A stretch of 64,000 nt of DNA, taken from assembly GCF_021462265.1 (NCBI RefSeq), contig NZ_JAJONF010000039.1, positions 21,276 through 85,275 of the forward strand. The letters run 5' to 3'. Positions 35,887 through 44,174 of the stretch are shown piece by piece. Each line of letters begins with the position of its first letter. The stretch's first letter is position 1. The stretch comes from Streptomyces shenzhenensis (GTDB lineage: Bacteria > Actinomycetota > Actinomycetes > Streptomycetales > Streptomycetaceae). Both the position numbers and the translations under genes were made by a program. Below the pieces are notes generated by a model. The model saw only the letters and a list, made by a program, of their open reading frames with translations. It was not told the DNA's origin and ran no database searches.

Positions 35887-36333
35887 ATGAAGATCATCCT
35901 CACCCACGAGGTCTCCGGCCTCGGCGCTGCCGGCGAAGTCGTCGATGTCAAGGACGGCTACGCACGCAACTACCTGATCCCGCGGAAGTTCGCGATCCGC
36001 TGGACCAAGGGTGGCGAGAAGGACGTCGAGCAGATCCGTCGTGCTCGCAAGATCCACGAGATTCAGACCATCGAGCAGGCCAACCAGGTGAAGGCCCAGC
36101 TCGAGGGCGTCAAGGTCCGTCTGGCCGTCCGTGCCGGCGACGCCGGTCGCCTCTTCGGTTCCGTCACCCAGGCCGACATCGCTTCGGCGATCAAGGCTGC
36201 GGGTGGCCCCGAGGTCGACAAGCGCCGCATCGAGGTCGGTTCGCCGATCAAGACCCTGGGCGCCCACGAGACGTCCGTGCGTCTGCACCCCGAGGTTGCC
36301 GCGAAGGTCAACATCGAGGTCATCGCGGGCTGA
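35887..36333 (+). CDS. rplI: 50S ribosomal protein L9
   Basis: A 148-residue protein with the L9 N-terminal signature MKIILTHEVSGLGAAGEVVDVKDGYARNYLIPR, a long connecting helix and the C-terminal domain with RLFGSVTQADIASAI. It is the last gene of the rpsF operon and is followed by a hairpin at about 36361-36394. Confidence 0.97.
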   Translation: MKIILTHEVSGLGAAGEVVDVKDGYARNYLIPRKFAIRWTKGGEKDVEQIRRARKIHEIQTIEQANQVKAQLEGVKVRLAVRAGDAGRLFGSVTQADIASAIKAAGGPEVDKRRIEVGSPIKTLGAHETSVRLHPEVAAKVNIEVIAG

Positions 36334-36360
36334 CGCTGCGCTCGGTCTGAGCAGTAGCTG

Positions 36361-36394
36361 AAGGGGGCCGTACCCATGAGGGTGCGGCCCCTTT
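36361..36394 (+). terminator. Terminator after rplI
   Basis: AAGGGGGCCG-TACCC pairs with GGGTGCGGCCCCTT across a 4-base loop, with one bulge and a G-U pair, followed by TTGG. It ends the rpsF operon. Confidence 0.75.
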
Positions 36395-36486
36395 GGTTTG
36401 GTGCCTCTGGCTGCCTCTTCGGTGGGTCGTTTGCCGCCGAGGACACGGAGCCGCGGGTGTGCACGTGAACCGTGACAGCTCGCGAT

Positions 36487-36500
36487 GTTTCACGTGAAAC
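36487..36500. other. parS: parS site (perfect) between rplI and the MATE gene
   Basis: Exact GTTTCACGTGAAAC in the gap between converging genes, 19 bp from the stop codon of the MATE exporter. Confidence 0.95.
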
Positions 36501-36519
36501 CGGCGCCGGGACGCAACGG

Positions 36520-37857
36520 TCAGCGCGTCGCGCCGGTCACGATCCACCGGCCGGAGCGGGCACGCAGCCAGAGGGTGAGCATCCGCACGGTCATCATCAG
36601 TGTCATGGCACCCCAGAGAGCCGTGAGCCCGCCGCCGAAGGCGGGCACGAGCAGGGCCGCCGGCACGAAGACCGCGAGAGTCAGGACCATGGCCCCGGCG
36701 AGATACCGCCCGTCTCCGGCACCCATCAGTACGCCGTCGAGGACGAAGACCACGCCGGAGATCGGCTGGGAGAACGCCACGATGAGCAGCGCCGGCAGGG
36801 CGGTGTCCTTCACGGTGGGGTCACCGGTGAACAAGGGCAGGAAAAGCGGCCGGGCCGCGATCACGAGGAGGCCCAGCACCACTCCCGTGGCGATACCCCA
36901 ATGGACCATGCGGCGGCAGGCCTCGCGGGCGCCGACGGCGTCATCCGCCCCGAGACAGCGGCCGATGACGGCCTGCCCGGCGATCGCGATCGCGTCCAGG
37001 GCGAAGGCCAGCAGACTCCACAGGGACAGCACGATCTGATGGGCGGCGATGTCCGCATCACCGAGCCGGGCCGCCACGGCAGTGGCGATCATGAGGATGG
37101 CCCGCAGCGAGAGTGTCCGGACGAGCAGGGGTGCGCCGGCCTGTGCCGAGGCCCGTATCCCGGCGGTGTCGGGACGCAGCGACGCCCCGTACCTGCGCGC
37201 GCCGCGCACGACGACGGTCAGATAGACCGCCGCCATCCCGCACTGGGCGATGACCGTGCCCCAGGCGGAGCCGGCGATGCCCAGTCCGGCACCGTAGACA
37301 AGCGCCGCGTTGAGCCCGGCGTTCGCGATGAATCCCGCCACGGCGACGTACAGCGGCGTGCGGGTGTCCTGGAGACCGCGCAGGACGCCGGTGGCGGCGA
37401 GGACAACGAGCATGGCCGGGATGCCGAGGGAGGAGATCCTCAGGTAGGTGGTCGCGTAGGGGGCTGCGGTGGCCGAGGCACCGAAGACGTCCACGATGCC
37501 CGGTGCGAGAGGCAGGACGAAGGCGATGACCACGGCACCGAGCAGCAATGCCAGCCAGATGCCGTCCATGCCCTGGCGGACCGCTGCCTGGAGATCGCCG
37601 GCGCCGACCCTGCGGGCGACGGCGGCCGTGGTGGCGTAGGCGAGGAAGACGAAGACGCTCACGGCAGTGGTGAGGAGGGCTGAGGCGATCCCGAGGCCGG
37701 CGAGCTGTGCGGTGCCGAGATGGCCGACGATCGCGCTGTCGGCCATGACGAAAAGCGGCTCGGCGACGAGCGCGCCGAAGGCCGGGACGGCCAGTGCGAC
37801 GATCTCCCGGTCGTGCCGCCGCCGGGTGGCCTTGGGGATCGCGGGAGCCTGTGACAT
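36520..37857 (-). CDS. MATE family efflux transporter
   Basis: A 445-residue, roughly 12-segment membrane exporter. The N-terminal REIVALAVPAFGALVAEPLFVMADSAIVGHLGTAQLAGLGIASAL is the MATE/DinF signature (PAFGALVAEPL...D-x-A-I-V-G-H-L-G). It probably expels drugs or metabolites by cation antiport; the substrate is not deducible. DinF-like members are common next to dnaB in streptomycetes. It starts at the ATG at 37857, divergent from dnaB across a 459-bp gap containing DnaA boxes. Confidence 0.92.
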   Translation of the reverse strand: MSQAPAIPKATRRRHDREIVALAVPAFGALVAEPLFVMADSAIVGHLGTAQLAGLGIASALLTTAVSVFVFLAYATTAAVARRVGAGDLQAAVRQGMDGIWLALLLGAVVIAFVLPLAPGIVDVFGASATAAPYATTYLRISSLGIPAMLVVLAATGVLRGLQDTRTPLYVAVAGFIANAGLNAALVYGAGLGIAGSAWGTVIAQCGMAAVYLTVVVRGARRYGASLRPDTAGIRASAQAGAPLLVRTLSLRAILMIATAVAARLGDADIAAHQIVLSLWSLLAFALDAIAIAGQAVIGRCLGADDAVGAREACRRMVHWGIATGVVLGLLVIAARPLFLPLFTGDPTVKDTALPALLIVAFSQPISGVVFVLDGVLMGAGDGRYLAGAMVLTLAVFVPAALLVPAFGGGLTALWGAMTLMMTVRMLTLWLRARSGRWIVTGATR

Positions 37858-38025
37858 GGGGGCTAATCTAATCGTCCACAGGTAAGAGATGCAATCGACC
37901 TGCGGTCCTTACTGTTGGCTGTACGCCCCACACTGTCGCGCACTGTTCGAAGCGATCTTGGCCCGACTGGGAAAGTTTTTCTTCTGCACAGCCGGTGGAT
38001 GGGAAAGCGGCAGGTCAGGAGCTGT

Positions 38026-38134
38026 TGTGGACAGGGTTCGAGGGCTTGTTCACAGGGCTGTCCACCGCGTCGTACACAGGTTTTGGCGGGTTCTCCACAG
38101 CATACGGGCCGTCGTCCACATGGCCTGTGGATAA
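38026..38134. promoter_or_regulatory. DnaA-box cluster upstream of dnaB
   Basis: Six DnaA-box-like 9-mers in about 110 bp: 38026-38034 (CTGTCCACA on minus), 38046-38054 (TTGTTCACA), 38058-38066 (CTGTCCACC), 38091-38099 (TTCTCCACA), 38112-38120 (TCGTCCACA) and 38126-38134 (TTATCCACA on minus, the classic R-type box). The density rivals oriC itself. The cluster lies in the 459-bp MATE/dnaB gap (37858-38316), otherwise without a gene that I can support. Confidence 0.7.
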
Positions 38135-38316
38135 CCAGATTGGCTGACGGTGCCCGCGGGCCTACCGTGGTCCGGCACCCGCTCCTTGTCACGGCCTCGG
38201 AAACCTCACAAAACCGACGCGTCCAGAACCGGAATGGGGCGTCTCAGTTGTCAGTGCCGTGCCGTATCAAAGAGGGCATGGCGAGGTCCGCGGTGCGGAC
38301 GGGAGGAGGTGGCTCG

Positions 38317-39792
38317 GTGAGCATTTCCGAGCCCTTGGACGATCCGTGGGCCGACGCCGGTCCCGGTGATCGTCTGCCCGCCTCCCGCCGAGGGCGCGAG
38401 GGCGGCCGCGGCCGGGACGACCGGCACGACCGGGGCCGGGACAGCGGGGACTGGGACGGCGGGGGCACCACCTTCGAGCGGGTTCCCCCGCAGGACCTGG
38501 ACGCCGAGCAGTCCGTGCTCGGCGGCATGCTGCTCTCCAAGGACGCCATCGCCGATGTCGTCGAGATCCTCAAGGGCCACGATTTCTACAAGCCCGCACA
38601 CGAGACCATCTACCAGGCGATCCTCGACGTCTATGCGAAGGGTGAGCCGGCCGACCCCATCACCATCGCCGCCGAACTCACCAAACGCGGCGAGATCAAC
38701 AAGGTCGGCGGCGCCTCCTATCTGCACACCCTCGTCCAGACGGTGCCGACGGCCGCGAACGCCGAGTACTACGCGGAGATCGTCCACGAGCGGGCCGTAC
38801 TGCGCCGCCTGGTCGAGGCCGGGACGCGCATCACCCAGATGGGATACGCGGCCGACGGCGACATCGACGAGATCGTCAACAGCGCCCAGGCCGAGATCTA
38901 CGCCGTCACCGAACAGCGCACCAGTGAGGACTACCTCCCGCTCGGCGACATCATGGAGGGCGCCCTCGACGAGATCGAGGCGATCGGCTCCCGCACCGGC
39001 GAGATGACCGGCGTCCCTACCGGCTTCACCGACCTGGACTCGCTCACCAACGGCCTGCACCCCGGCCAGATGATCGTCATCGCCGCCCGCCCCGCCATGG
39101 GCAAGTCCACCCTCGCGCTGGACTTCGCGCGGGCCGCGTCGATCAAGCACAATCTGCCCAGCGTCATCTTCTCCCTCGAAATGGGCCGCAACGAGATCGC
39201 GATGCGCCTGCTGTCGGCGGAGGCCCGGGTCGCCCTGCACCACATGCGGTCCGGCACGATGACGGACGAGGACTGGACCCGGCTGGCCCGCCGGATGCCC
39301 GATGTCTCGGCCGCGCCGCTCTACATCGACGACTCCCCGAACCTGTCGATGATGGAGATCCGCGCCAAGTGCCGCCGGCTCAAGCAGCGCAACGACATCA
39401 AGCTCGTGATCATCGACTACCTCCAGCTGATGCAGTCCGGCGGCAAGCGCTCCGAGAGCCGTCAGCAGGAGGTCTCGGACATGTCCCGGAACCTCAAGCT
39501 GCTGGCGAAGGAGCTGGAGGTCCCGGTCATCGCGCTCTCGCAGCTCAACCGTGGTCCGGAGCAGCGTACGGACAAGAAACCCATGGTGTCCGACCTGCGT
39601 GAGTCCGGCTCCATCGAGCAGGACGCCGACATGGTCATCCTGCTCCACCGCGAGGACGCCTACGAGAAGGAGTCGCCGCGCGCGGGCGAGGCGGACATCA
39701 TCGTCGGCAAGCACCGAAACGGGCCTACGGCGACCATCACCGTGGCCTTCCAGGGCCACTACTCCCGCTTCGTGGACATGGCGCAGACCTGA
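38317..39792 (+). CDS. dnaB: Replicative DNA helicase DnaB
   Basis: The hexameric 5'-3' helicase that unwinds DNA at the fork, loaded by DnaA at oriC. I use the GTG at 38317 (MSISEPLDDPWADAGPGD), preceded by GGGAGGAGG, giving 491 residues; an ATG at 38278 is in frame but poorly placed. A charged N-terminal extension of about 50 residues (RGREGGRGRDDRHDRGRD) is followed by the N-terminal collar domain from PQDLDAEQSVLGGMLLS, then the RecA-like motor with Walker A ARPAMGKSTLALDFARAA, Walker B LVIIDYLQLM and the H4 loop SRQQEVSDMSRNLKLLAKEL. No intein is present. Confidence 0.97.
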   Translation: MSISEPLDDPWADAGPGDRLPASRRGREGGRGRDDRHDRGRDSGDWDGGGTTFERVPPQDLDAEQSVLGGMLLSKDAIADVVEILKGHDFYKPAHETIYQAILDVYAKGEPADPITIAAELTKRGEINKVGGASYLHTLVQTVPTAANAEYYAEIVHERAVLRRLVEAGTRITQMGYAADGDIDEIVNSAQAEIYAVTEQRTSEDYLPLGDIMEGALDEIEAIGSRTGEMTGVPTGFTDLDSLTNGLHPGQMIVIAARPAMGKSTLALDFARAASIKHNLPSVIFSLEMGRNEIAMRLLSAEARVALHHMRSGTMTDEDWTRLARRMPDVSAAPLYIDDSPNLSMMEIRAKCRRLKQRNDIKLVIIDYLQLMQSGGKRSESRQQEVSDMSRNLKLLAKELEVPVIALSQLNRGPEQRTDKKPMVSDLRESGSIEQDADMVILLHREDAYEKESPRAGEADIIVGKHRNGPTATITVAFQGHYSRFVDMAQT

Positions 39793-39877
39793 TCCCCGCC
39801 GGCGAACGGCGCTGACCTGACCGGCGTCACCCGGAATGGACTCGACGCCGGGTCCGCCCGCAAGGTGCACTGGGCGC

Positions 39878-41263
39878 ATGACGACATTCCAGGAAGAGCT
39901 GCTCCCCGCCACCCGGCGGGCACTGCTGCATCGGATCGCCGTGGCCCAGTCCGAAGGCCGGGCGCCGTCACTGGTGGCTGCGGTCGTGCGGGGCGGCCGC
40001 GCCGTCTGGCACGGGGCGCGGACTTCGGTGGACGGGCACGGGCCGGACGAGGACGTGCAGTACCGGATCGGCTCGATCACCAAGACGTTCACGGCCGTAC
40101 TGGTGCTGAGGCTTCGTGACGAAGGACTGCTCGACCTCGGTGACTCCCTGGAGAAGCATCTGCCGGGCACGGGCGCGGGGGAGGCGACCATCGCCGAGCT
40201 CCTCGCGCACACCGGAGGCCTGGCGGCGGAGTCGCCGGCTCCCTGGTGGGAGCGCACTCCGGGTTCGCTGCGGCCCGAGCTGGACGATGTCCTCGGTGAG
40301 CAGCCCCTGCTGCACCCCGTCGGTCGCAGGCACCACTACTCGAACCCCGGCTACACCCTGCTCGGCGCACTGGTCGAGGAACTCCGCGGTGCCCCCTGGG
40401 AGGAGGTGCTGCGGCGGGAGGTGCTCGAACCTCTGGGCCTCGCCCGTACGAGCACCCAGCCGCGGGCACCGCACGCCGGTGGCTGGGCGGTGCATCCCTG
40501 GGCCGACGCCATGCTCCCGGAACCGTTGGAGGACCTCGGGCGGATGGCACCGGCCGGGCAGCTCTGGTCGACCACCGGCGACCTGGCCCGCTTCGCCGTG
40601 TTCCTGGCGGCCGGGAACGACCGGGTACTGAGCGCCGAGTCGGTGCGGGAGATGCGTACCCCGGCCGCCCCTCCCGAGCCCGCCGACGTACTGGACGGCG
40701 CCGCCTACGGCCTCGGTCTGCAGATCCAGCGTCGCGACGGCAGGCTGCTGGTGGGGCACTCCGGCTCGCTGCCCGGCTTCCTGGCCAGCCTCACCATCAG
40801 TGTGGACGACGACGTGGCGGCCGTGGTGCTGGCGAACTGCACCTCGGGCCCGCTGCTGTCAGCCACCGGTGCCGATCTCGTCCGTATCGTCGCGGAAGCC
40901 GAGCCGCGCATCCCTGAGCCGTGGCGTCCTCTGGCCCAAGTCGAGCCCTCCGTACTCGAGTTGGCGGGCCCGTGGTACTGGGGCACACATGCCTTCGTGC
41001 TGCGGGTGACGGCCGACGGGCTCATCTCGCTGGGGCCGCTCACCGGCGCCGGCCGCCGAGCCCGTTTCTGTTCCAACGGCGACGGCACCTGGACGGGCCT
41101 GGAGGGCTACTACGCAGGGGAGTCGCTGCGGCCGGTACGGCGGCCGGACGGCACGGTGAGCCATCTGGACCTCGGATCATTTGTGTTTACGCGTCAGCCG
41201 TACGACGAGACGGCTCCCGTCCCCGGTGGAGTGGACCCCGAGGGGTGGCGGGGGATCGGCTAG
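39878..41263 (+). CDS. Serine hydrolase, beta-lactamase/AmpC (class C-like) family
   Basis: A 461-residue protein with the beta-lactamase/transpeptidase-like fold. The SxxK motif is S66-I-T-K69 (YRIGSITKTFTAVLVLRL), the YxN motif is Y154-S-N156 (HHYSNPGY), and the third motif is H294-S-G296 (LVGHSGSLPG), typical of esterase/D-aminopeptidase-like relatives rather than true beta-lactamases with KTG. There is no signal peptide, so it is probably cytoplasmic; a C-terminal domain of about 110 residues follows. Substrate unknown. It lies 85 bp after dnaB. Confidence 0.87.
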   Translation: MTTFQEELLPATRRALLHRIAVAQSEGRAPSLVAAVVRGGRAVWHGARTSVDGHGPDEDVQYRIGSITKTFTAVLVLRLRDEGLLDLGDSLEKHLPGTGAGEATIAELLAHTGGLAAESPAPWWERTPGSLRPELDDVLGEQPLLHPVGRRHHYSNPGYTLLGALVEELRGAPWEEVLRREVLEPLGLARTSTQPRAPHAGGWAVHPWADAMLPEPLEDLGRMAPAGQLWSTTGDLARFAVFLAAGNDRVLSAESVREMRTPAAPPEPADVLDGAAYGLGLQIQRRDGRLLVGHSGSLPGFLASLTISVDDDVAAVVLANCTSGPLLSATGADLVRIVAEAEPRIPEPWRPLAQVEPSVLELAGPWYWGTHAFVLRVTADGLISLGPLTGAGRRARFCSNGDGTWTGLEGYYAGESLRPVRRPDGTVSHLDLGSFVFTRQPYDETAPVPGGVDPEGWRGIG

Positions 41264-41285
41264 CGGATGGGAGGGCGGGGGCGGT

Positions 41286-41299
41286 GTTTCACGTGGAAC
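41286..41299. other. parS: parS-like site, one mismatch (GTTTCACGTGGAAC)
   Basis: Thirteen of 14 bases match parS. It lies between converging genes, as several perfect sites do. Confidence 0.7.
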
Positions 41300-41369
41300 A
41301 CCTGGAACACCGCTCCGTGTGGCCGCCCTGCTCGGCTACGAGCCGCTGAGGTGTCGGAGTCCCCGGGAC

Positions 41370-41822
41370 TCAGATTTCGAGCTTGAAGCCCACGTGCGAG
41401 GGGGTGAAGCCGAGCCGCTCGTAGAAGCGATGGGCGTCGGTCCGTGACGCGTCCGAGGTCAGCTGAACCAGCCGGCAGCCCTGGCGGCGGGATTCGTCGA
41501 TCGCCCACTCGATGAAGCGGGTGCCGAGCCCGCTGCCGCGCTCGTCGGCGTGGATACGCACGGCCTCGATGACCGCCCGGCTGGCGCCGCGCCTCGACAG
41601 CCCGGGGATGACCGTGAGCTGGAGCGTGCCGACGACGCGGCCTTCGCGGACGGCGACGACCAACTGCTGGTTGGGATCGGCACTGAGCCGTTCCAGGGCG
41701 CTCAGATAGGGCGTCAGGTCGTCCGGTGATTCCCGCTGGGCGCCCAGCGGGTCGTCGGCGAGCATGCCTACGATCGCCGGGATGTCGTCGGCGACTGCGG
41801 CGCGTACGTCAAGGTCTCCCAT
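41370..41822 (-). CDS. GNAT family N-acetyltransferase
   Basis: A 150-residue single-domain acetyltransferase: VRAAVADDIPAIVGMLADDPLG at the start, VVGTLQLTVIPGLSRRGASRAVIEAVRIHADERGSGLGTRFIEWAIDESRRQGCRLVQLTSDASRTDAHRFYERLGF with the acetyl-CoA motif R-G-S-G-L-G and the C-terminal HRFYERLGF signature. The substrate is unknown. It lies 9 bp downstream of the MarR gene, so the two are probably cotranscribed. Confidence 0.9.
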   Translation of the reverse strand: MGDLDVRAAVADDIPAIVGMLADDPLGAQRESPDDLTPYLSALERLSADPNQQLVVAVREGRVVGTLQLTVIPGLSRRGASRAVIEAVRIHADERGSGLGTRFIEWAIDESRRQGCRLVQLTSDASRTDAHRFYERLGFTPSHVGFKLEI

Positions 41823-41831
41823 ACCGGCAGC

Positions 41832-42290
41832 CTATGCGGGCACGTGGAGCGACTCCACGGCCCGGACCAGGGGAGCCAGTTCCGGGTCCCTGGCCGCCTC
41901 GTCGAGGGCCTCGCGCAGCGCCGTGTCGTTGGTGGGGCGGGCCTCTTCCAGTAGTAGCAGCCCTGCTTCAGTGACGTTCGTGTAGATGCCCCGGCGGTCG
42001 GTCGGGCAGAGGTAACGCTCCAGGAGACCGCGGTCCTCCAGGCGCGTGACCAGCCGAGTGGTGGCGCTCTGGCTGAGGACGACAGCGTCGGCGACCTGCT
42101 TCATCTGCAGATGGCCACCTTCGCCGTCGTGTTGCCGGCTGAGGACGTCGAGCAGGGAGTACTCGCGCACGCTCAGGTCGTGCCTGGCCTGCAGGGCGCG
42201 CTCGATGTGTGCCTCGATCCTCCCGTGCAGCAGGGAGAGGGCGCACCAGCCCTGGGCGAGGGCGGTGAGCGCGGGGTCTGTCGCTGTCAT
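41832..42290 (-). CDS. MarR family transcriptional regulator
   Basis: A 152-residue regulator starting MTATDPALTALAQGWCAL after GGAGGAAACG. The winged helix shows LSVREYSLLDVLSRQHDGEGGHLQMKQVADAVVLSQSATTRLVTRLEDRGLLERYLCPTDRRGIYTNVTEAGLLLL, with the D-R-R wing motif. It is divergent from an MFS exporter gene, the classic MarR arrangement, and probably represses both through the inverted repeat at 42332-42357. Confidence 0.93.
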   Translation of the reverse strand: MTATDPALTALAQGWCALSLLHGRIEAHIERALQARHDLSVREYSLLDVLSRQHDGEGGHLQMKQVADAVVLSQSATTRLVTRLEDRGLLERYLCPTDRRGIYTNVTEAGLLLLEEARPTNDTALREALDEAARDPELAPLVRAVESLHVPA

Positions 42291-42331
42291 TGGCGTTTCC
42301 TCCGTCCCGGAGCGGCTGAACCCAGGATAGA

Positions 42332-42357
42332 GCAAGCATGCAATATCCCTCGCTTGC
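42332..42357. promoter_or_regulatory. Probable MarR operator between marR and the MFS gene
   Basis: GCAAGC (42332-42337) faces GCTTGC (42352-42357), and inside them ATGCAA (42338-42343) faces TTGCAT (42354-42359). Additional TGCAA half-sites occur at 42372 and 42404. The repeat lies about 40-65 bp upstream of the marR start. Confidence 0.6.
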
Positions 42358-42431
42358 ATATAGTCAGCGTCTGCAATTATTGTGGACGCACGTAAAGCGC
42401 ACCTGCAATCGTCTGGGAAGGTCGTACCCCC

Positions 42432-43640
42432 ATGCCTCTCGCGCTTCTGGCCCTCGCGATCGGGGCCTTCGGAATCGGAACGACCGAATTCGTGATCATG
42501 GGCCTGCTGCCCCAGGTCGCCGGTGGCTTCGGCGTCTCCATCCCCACCGCCGGCCTGCTGGTGACGGGCTACGCGCTCGGTGTGGTCATCGGCGCCCCGC
42601 TGATGACCGTGCTGGGCACCAGGATCCCGCGCAAGCGGATGCTGATGTTGCTGATGGGCCTGTTCATCGCCGGCAATCTGCTGTCCGCCGTGGCTCCCTC
42701 CTTCGCCGTCATGCTGATCGGCCGTGTGATCGCCTCTCTCGCCCACGGCGCCTTCTTCGGCATCGGCTCGGTCGTGGCGGCCGAGCTGGTCGCCCCGAGC
42801 AAGAAGGCGGGGGCCATCGCGATGATGTTCACCGGACTCACCGTCGCCAACGTCATCGGCGTCCCGCTCGGCACCCTTGTGGGGCAGCACGTCGGCTGGC
42901 GCGTCACCTTCGGCATCGTCGCCGCCCTCGGCGTCGTCGGGCTGGCCGGTATCGCCAAGCTGGTCCCCGAGCTGCCCAAGCCGCAGGGCGTGCACCTGCG
43001 GCACGAGCTCGCCGCGTTCAAGAACACCCAGGTCCTGCTCGCCATGGCGATGACCGTCCTCGGCTTCGGCGGAGTCTTCGCGGCCATCACCTACATCGCG
43101 CCGATGATGACCCATGTCACCGGCTTCGCCGACGGCTCCGTCACCTGGCTGCTGGTCCTCTTCGGCCTCGGCATGGTCGGCGGCAACCTCATCGGCGGCA
43201 GGTTCGCCGACCGCGCCCTGATGCCCATGCTGTACGTGTCCCTGGGCGCCCTGGCCGTCGTCCTCGCGCTCTTCACGCTCACCGCGCACAGCAAGATCGC
43301 GGCCGCTGTGACCGTCGCCCTCATCGGCGCCCTGGGCTTCGCCACCGTCCCCCCGCTCCAGAAGCGCGTCCTCGACCACGCCCACGGCGCACCCACCCTG
43401 GCCTCGGCCGTGAACATCGGCGCGTTCAACCTCGGCAACGCCCTGTCCGCCTGGCTCGGCGGCCTCGTGATCGCCGCGGGCTTCGGCTACACCTCACCCA
43501 ACTGGGTCGGCGCCGCCCTCGCCGCGGCCGCCCTCGTCCTCGCCTTCCTGTCGGCCGCCCTCGAGCGCCGCGACAGCGCCCCGATCCCGGTGGTCACCAG
43601 CGGCACGCCCGCCGGACACCCGTCGTCGGTCCAGCGCTGA
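42432..43640 (+). CDS. MFS transporter, AraJ/Cml-type exporter
   Basis: A 402-residue, 12-segment MFS protein of the DHA1 group. The N-terminal LLALAIGAFGIGTTEFVIMGLLPQVA is the signature of the AraJ/YdhP/chloramphenicol-exporter subgroup, followed by GYALGVVIGAPLMTVLGTRIPRKRML (motif A-like) and RVIASLAHGAFFGIGSVVAAELV. It probably exports a toxic compound sensed by the divergent MarR. The first codon is ATG at 42432. No in-frame extension looks better. Confidence 0.92.
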   Translation: MPLALLALAIGAFGIGTTEFVIMGLLPQVAGGFGVSIPTAGLLVTGYALGVVIGAPLMTVLGTRIPRKRMLMLLMGLFIAGNLLSAVAPSFAVMLIGRVIASLAHGAFFGIGSVVAAELVAPSKKAGAIAMMFTGLTVANVIGVPLGTLVGQHVGWRVTFGIVAALGVVGLAGIAKLVPELPKPQGVHLRHELAAFKNTQVLLAMAMTVLGFGGVFAAITYIAPMMTHVTGFADGSVTWLLVLFGLGMVGGNLIGGRFADRALMPMLYVSLGALAVVLALFTLTAHSKIAAAVTVALIGALGFATVPPLQKRVLDHAHGAPTLASAVNIGAFNLGNALSAWLGGLVIAAGFGYTSPNWVGAALAAAALVLAFLSAALERRDSAPIPVVTSGTPAGHPSSVQR

Positions 43641-43685
43641 TCCCCCGCACTTCCCATCGCACGTCGGCACCATCCGAGGAGAACC

Positions 43686-44105
43686 ATGAGCACCACCACC
43701 GTCGCCCCGCTCACCATCCAGGACGCAGAGTTCCTGATCGCCGAGGCCGGCCGCGCCGCCGAGGCCGCCGGGGTCACCGTCAGCGTCACCGTGCTGGACG
43801 CCGGAGGCCACCTGCTGGCCTTCCGGCGGGACGACCGCGCCGTGCTGATCTCCGGCGAGACCAGCACCCGCAAGGCCTACACGGCGCTCCAGCTGAACAC
43901 ACCCACCGCCGACCTTGTGGACGCCGTCCAGCCCGGCGGCCTCTTCCACACCCTGCCCACGGCCCTCGACAGGCCGCTGCTGTTCATCGCGGGCGGGATC
44001 CCCGTCCAGCGGGCCGGCCGGCTCATCGGAGCGATCGGCGTCGGCGGCGGTGCGCCTGATCAGGATCACGGCTTCGCCGCCGCGGCCGTACAGGCACTCG
44101 CCTGA
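43686..44105 (+). CDS. GlcG/HbpS family heme-degrading-domain protein
   Basis: A 139-residue protein of the GlcG/HbpS fold: LTIQDAEFLIAEAGRAAEAAGVTVSVTVLDAGGHLLAFRRDD near the start, then ETSTRKAYTAL and FIAGGIPVQRAGRLIGAIGVGGGAPDQDHGFAAAAVQAL. Some members bind heme or cobalamin or modulate oxidative responses; others have no known role. There is no signal peptide, unlike secreted HbpS. It follows the MFS gene by 45 bp with AGGAGAACC upstream, so it is likely part of the same MarR-controlled unit. Confidence 0.85.
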   Translation: MSTTTVAPLTIQDAEFLIAEAGRAAEAAGVTVSVTVLDAGGHLLAFRRDDRAVLISGETSTRKAYTALQLNTPTADLVDAVQPGGLFHTLPTALDRPLLFIAGGIPVQRAGRLIGAIGVGGGAPDQDHGFAAAAVQALA

Positions 44106-44122
44106 CAGCGGCCCGCTCGCCT

Positions 44123-44160
44123 TGGCAGGCTGGCACCCCCCGGGGGGTGCCAGCCTGCCA
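44123..44160. terminator. 38-bp perfect palindrome, bidirectional terminator
   Basis: Arms 44123-44141 and 44142-44160 are perfect complements with no spacer. It lies between the rightward GlcG-type gene and the leftward acetyltransferase gene. Confidence 0.9.
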
Positions 44161-44174
44161 CGTACCGCTGGCTC

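Noticed and set aside
39878..41263. True antibiotic-resistance beta-lactamase
   Set aside because: There is no signal peptide, the third motif is HSG rather than KTG, and the length with an extra C-terminal domain fits esterase/peptidase-like relatives.
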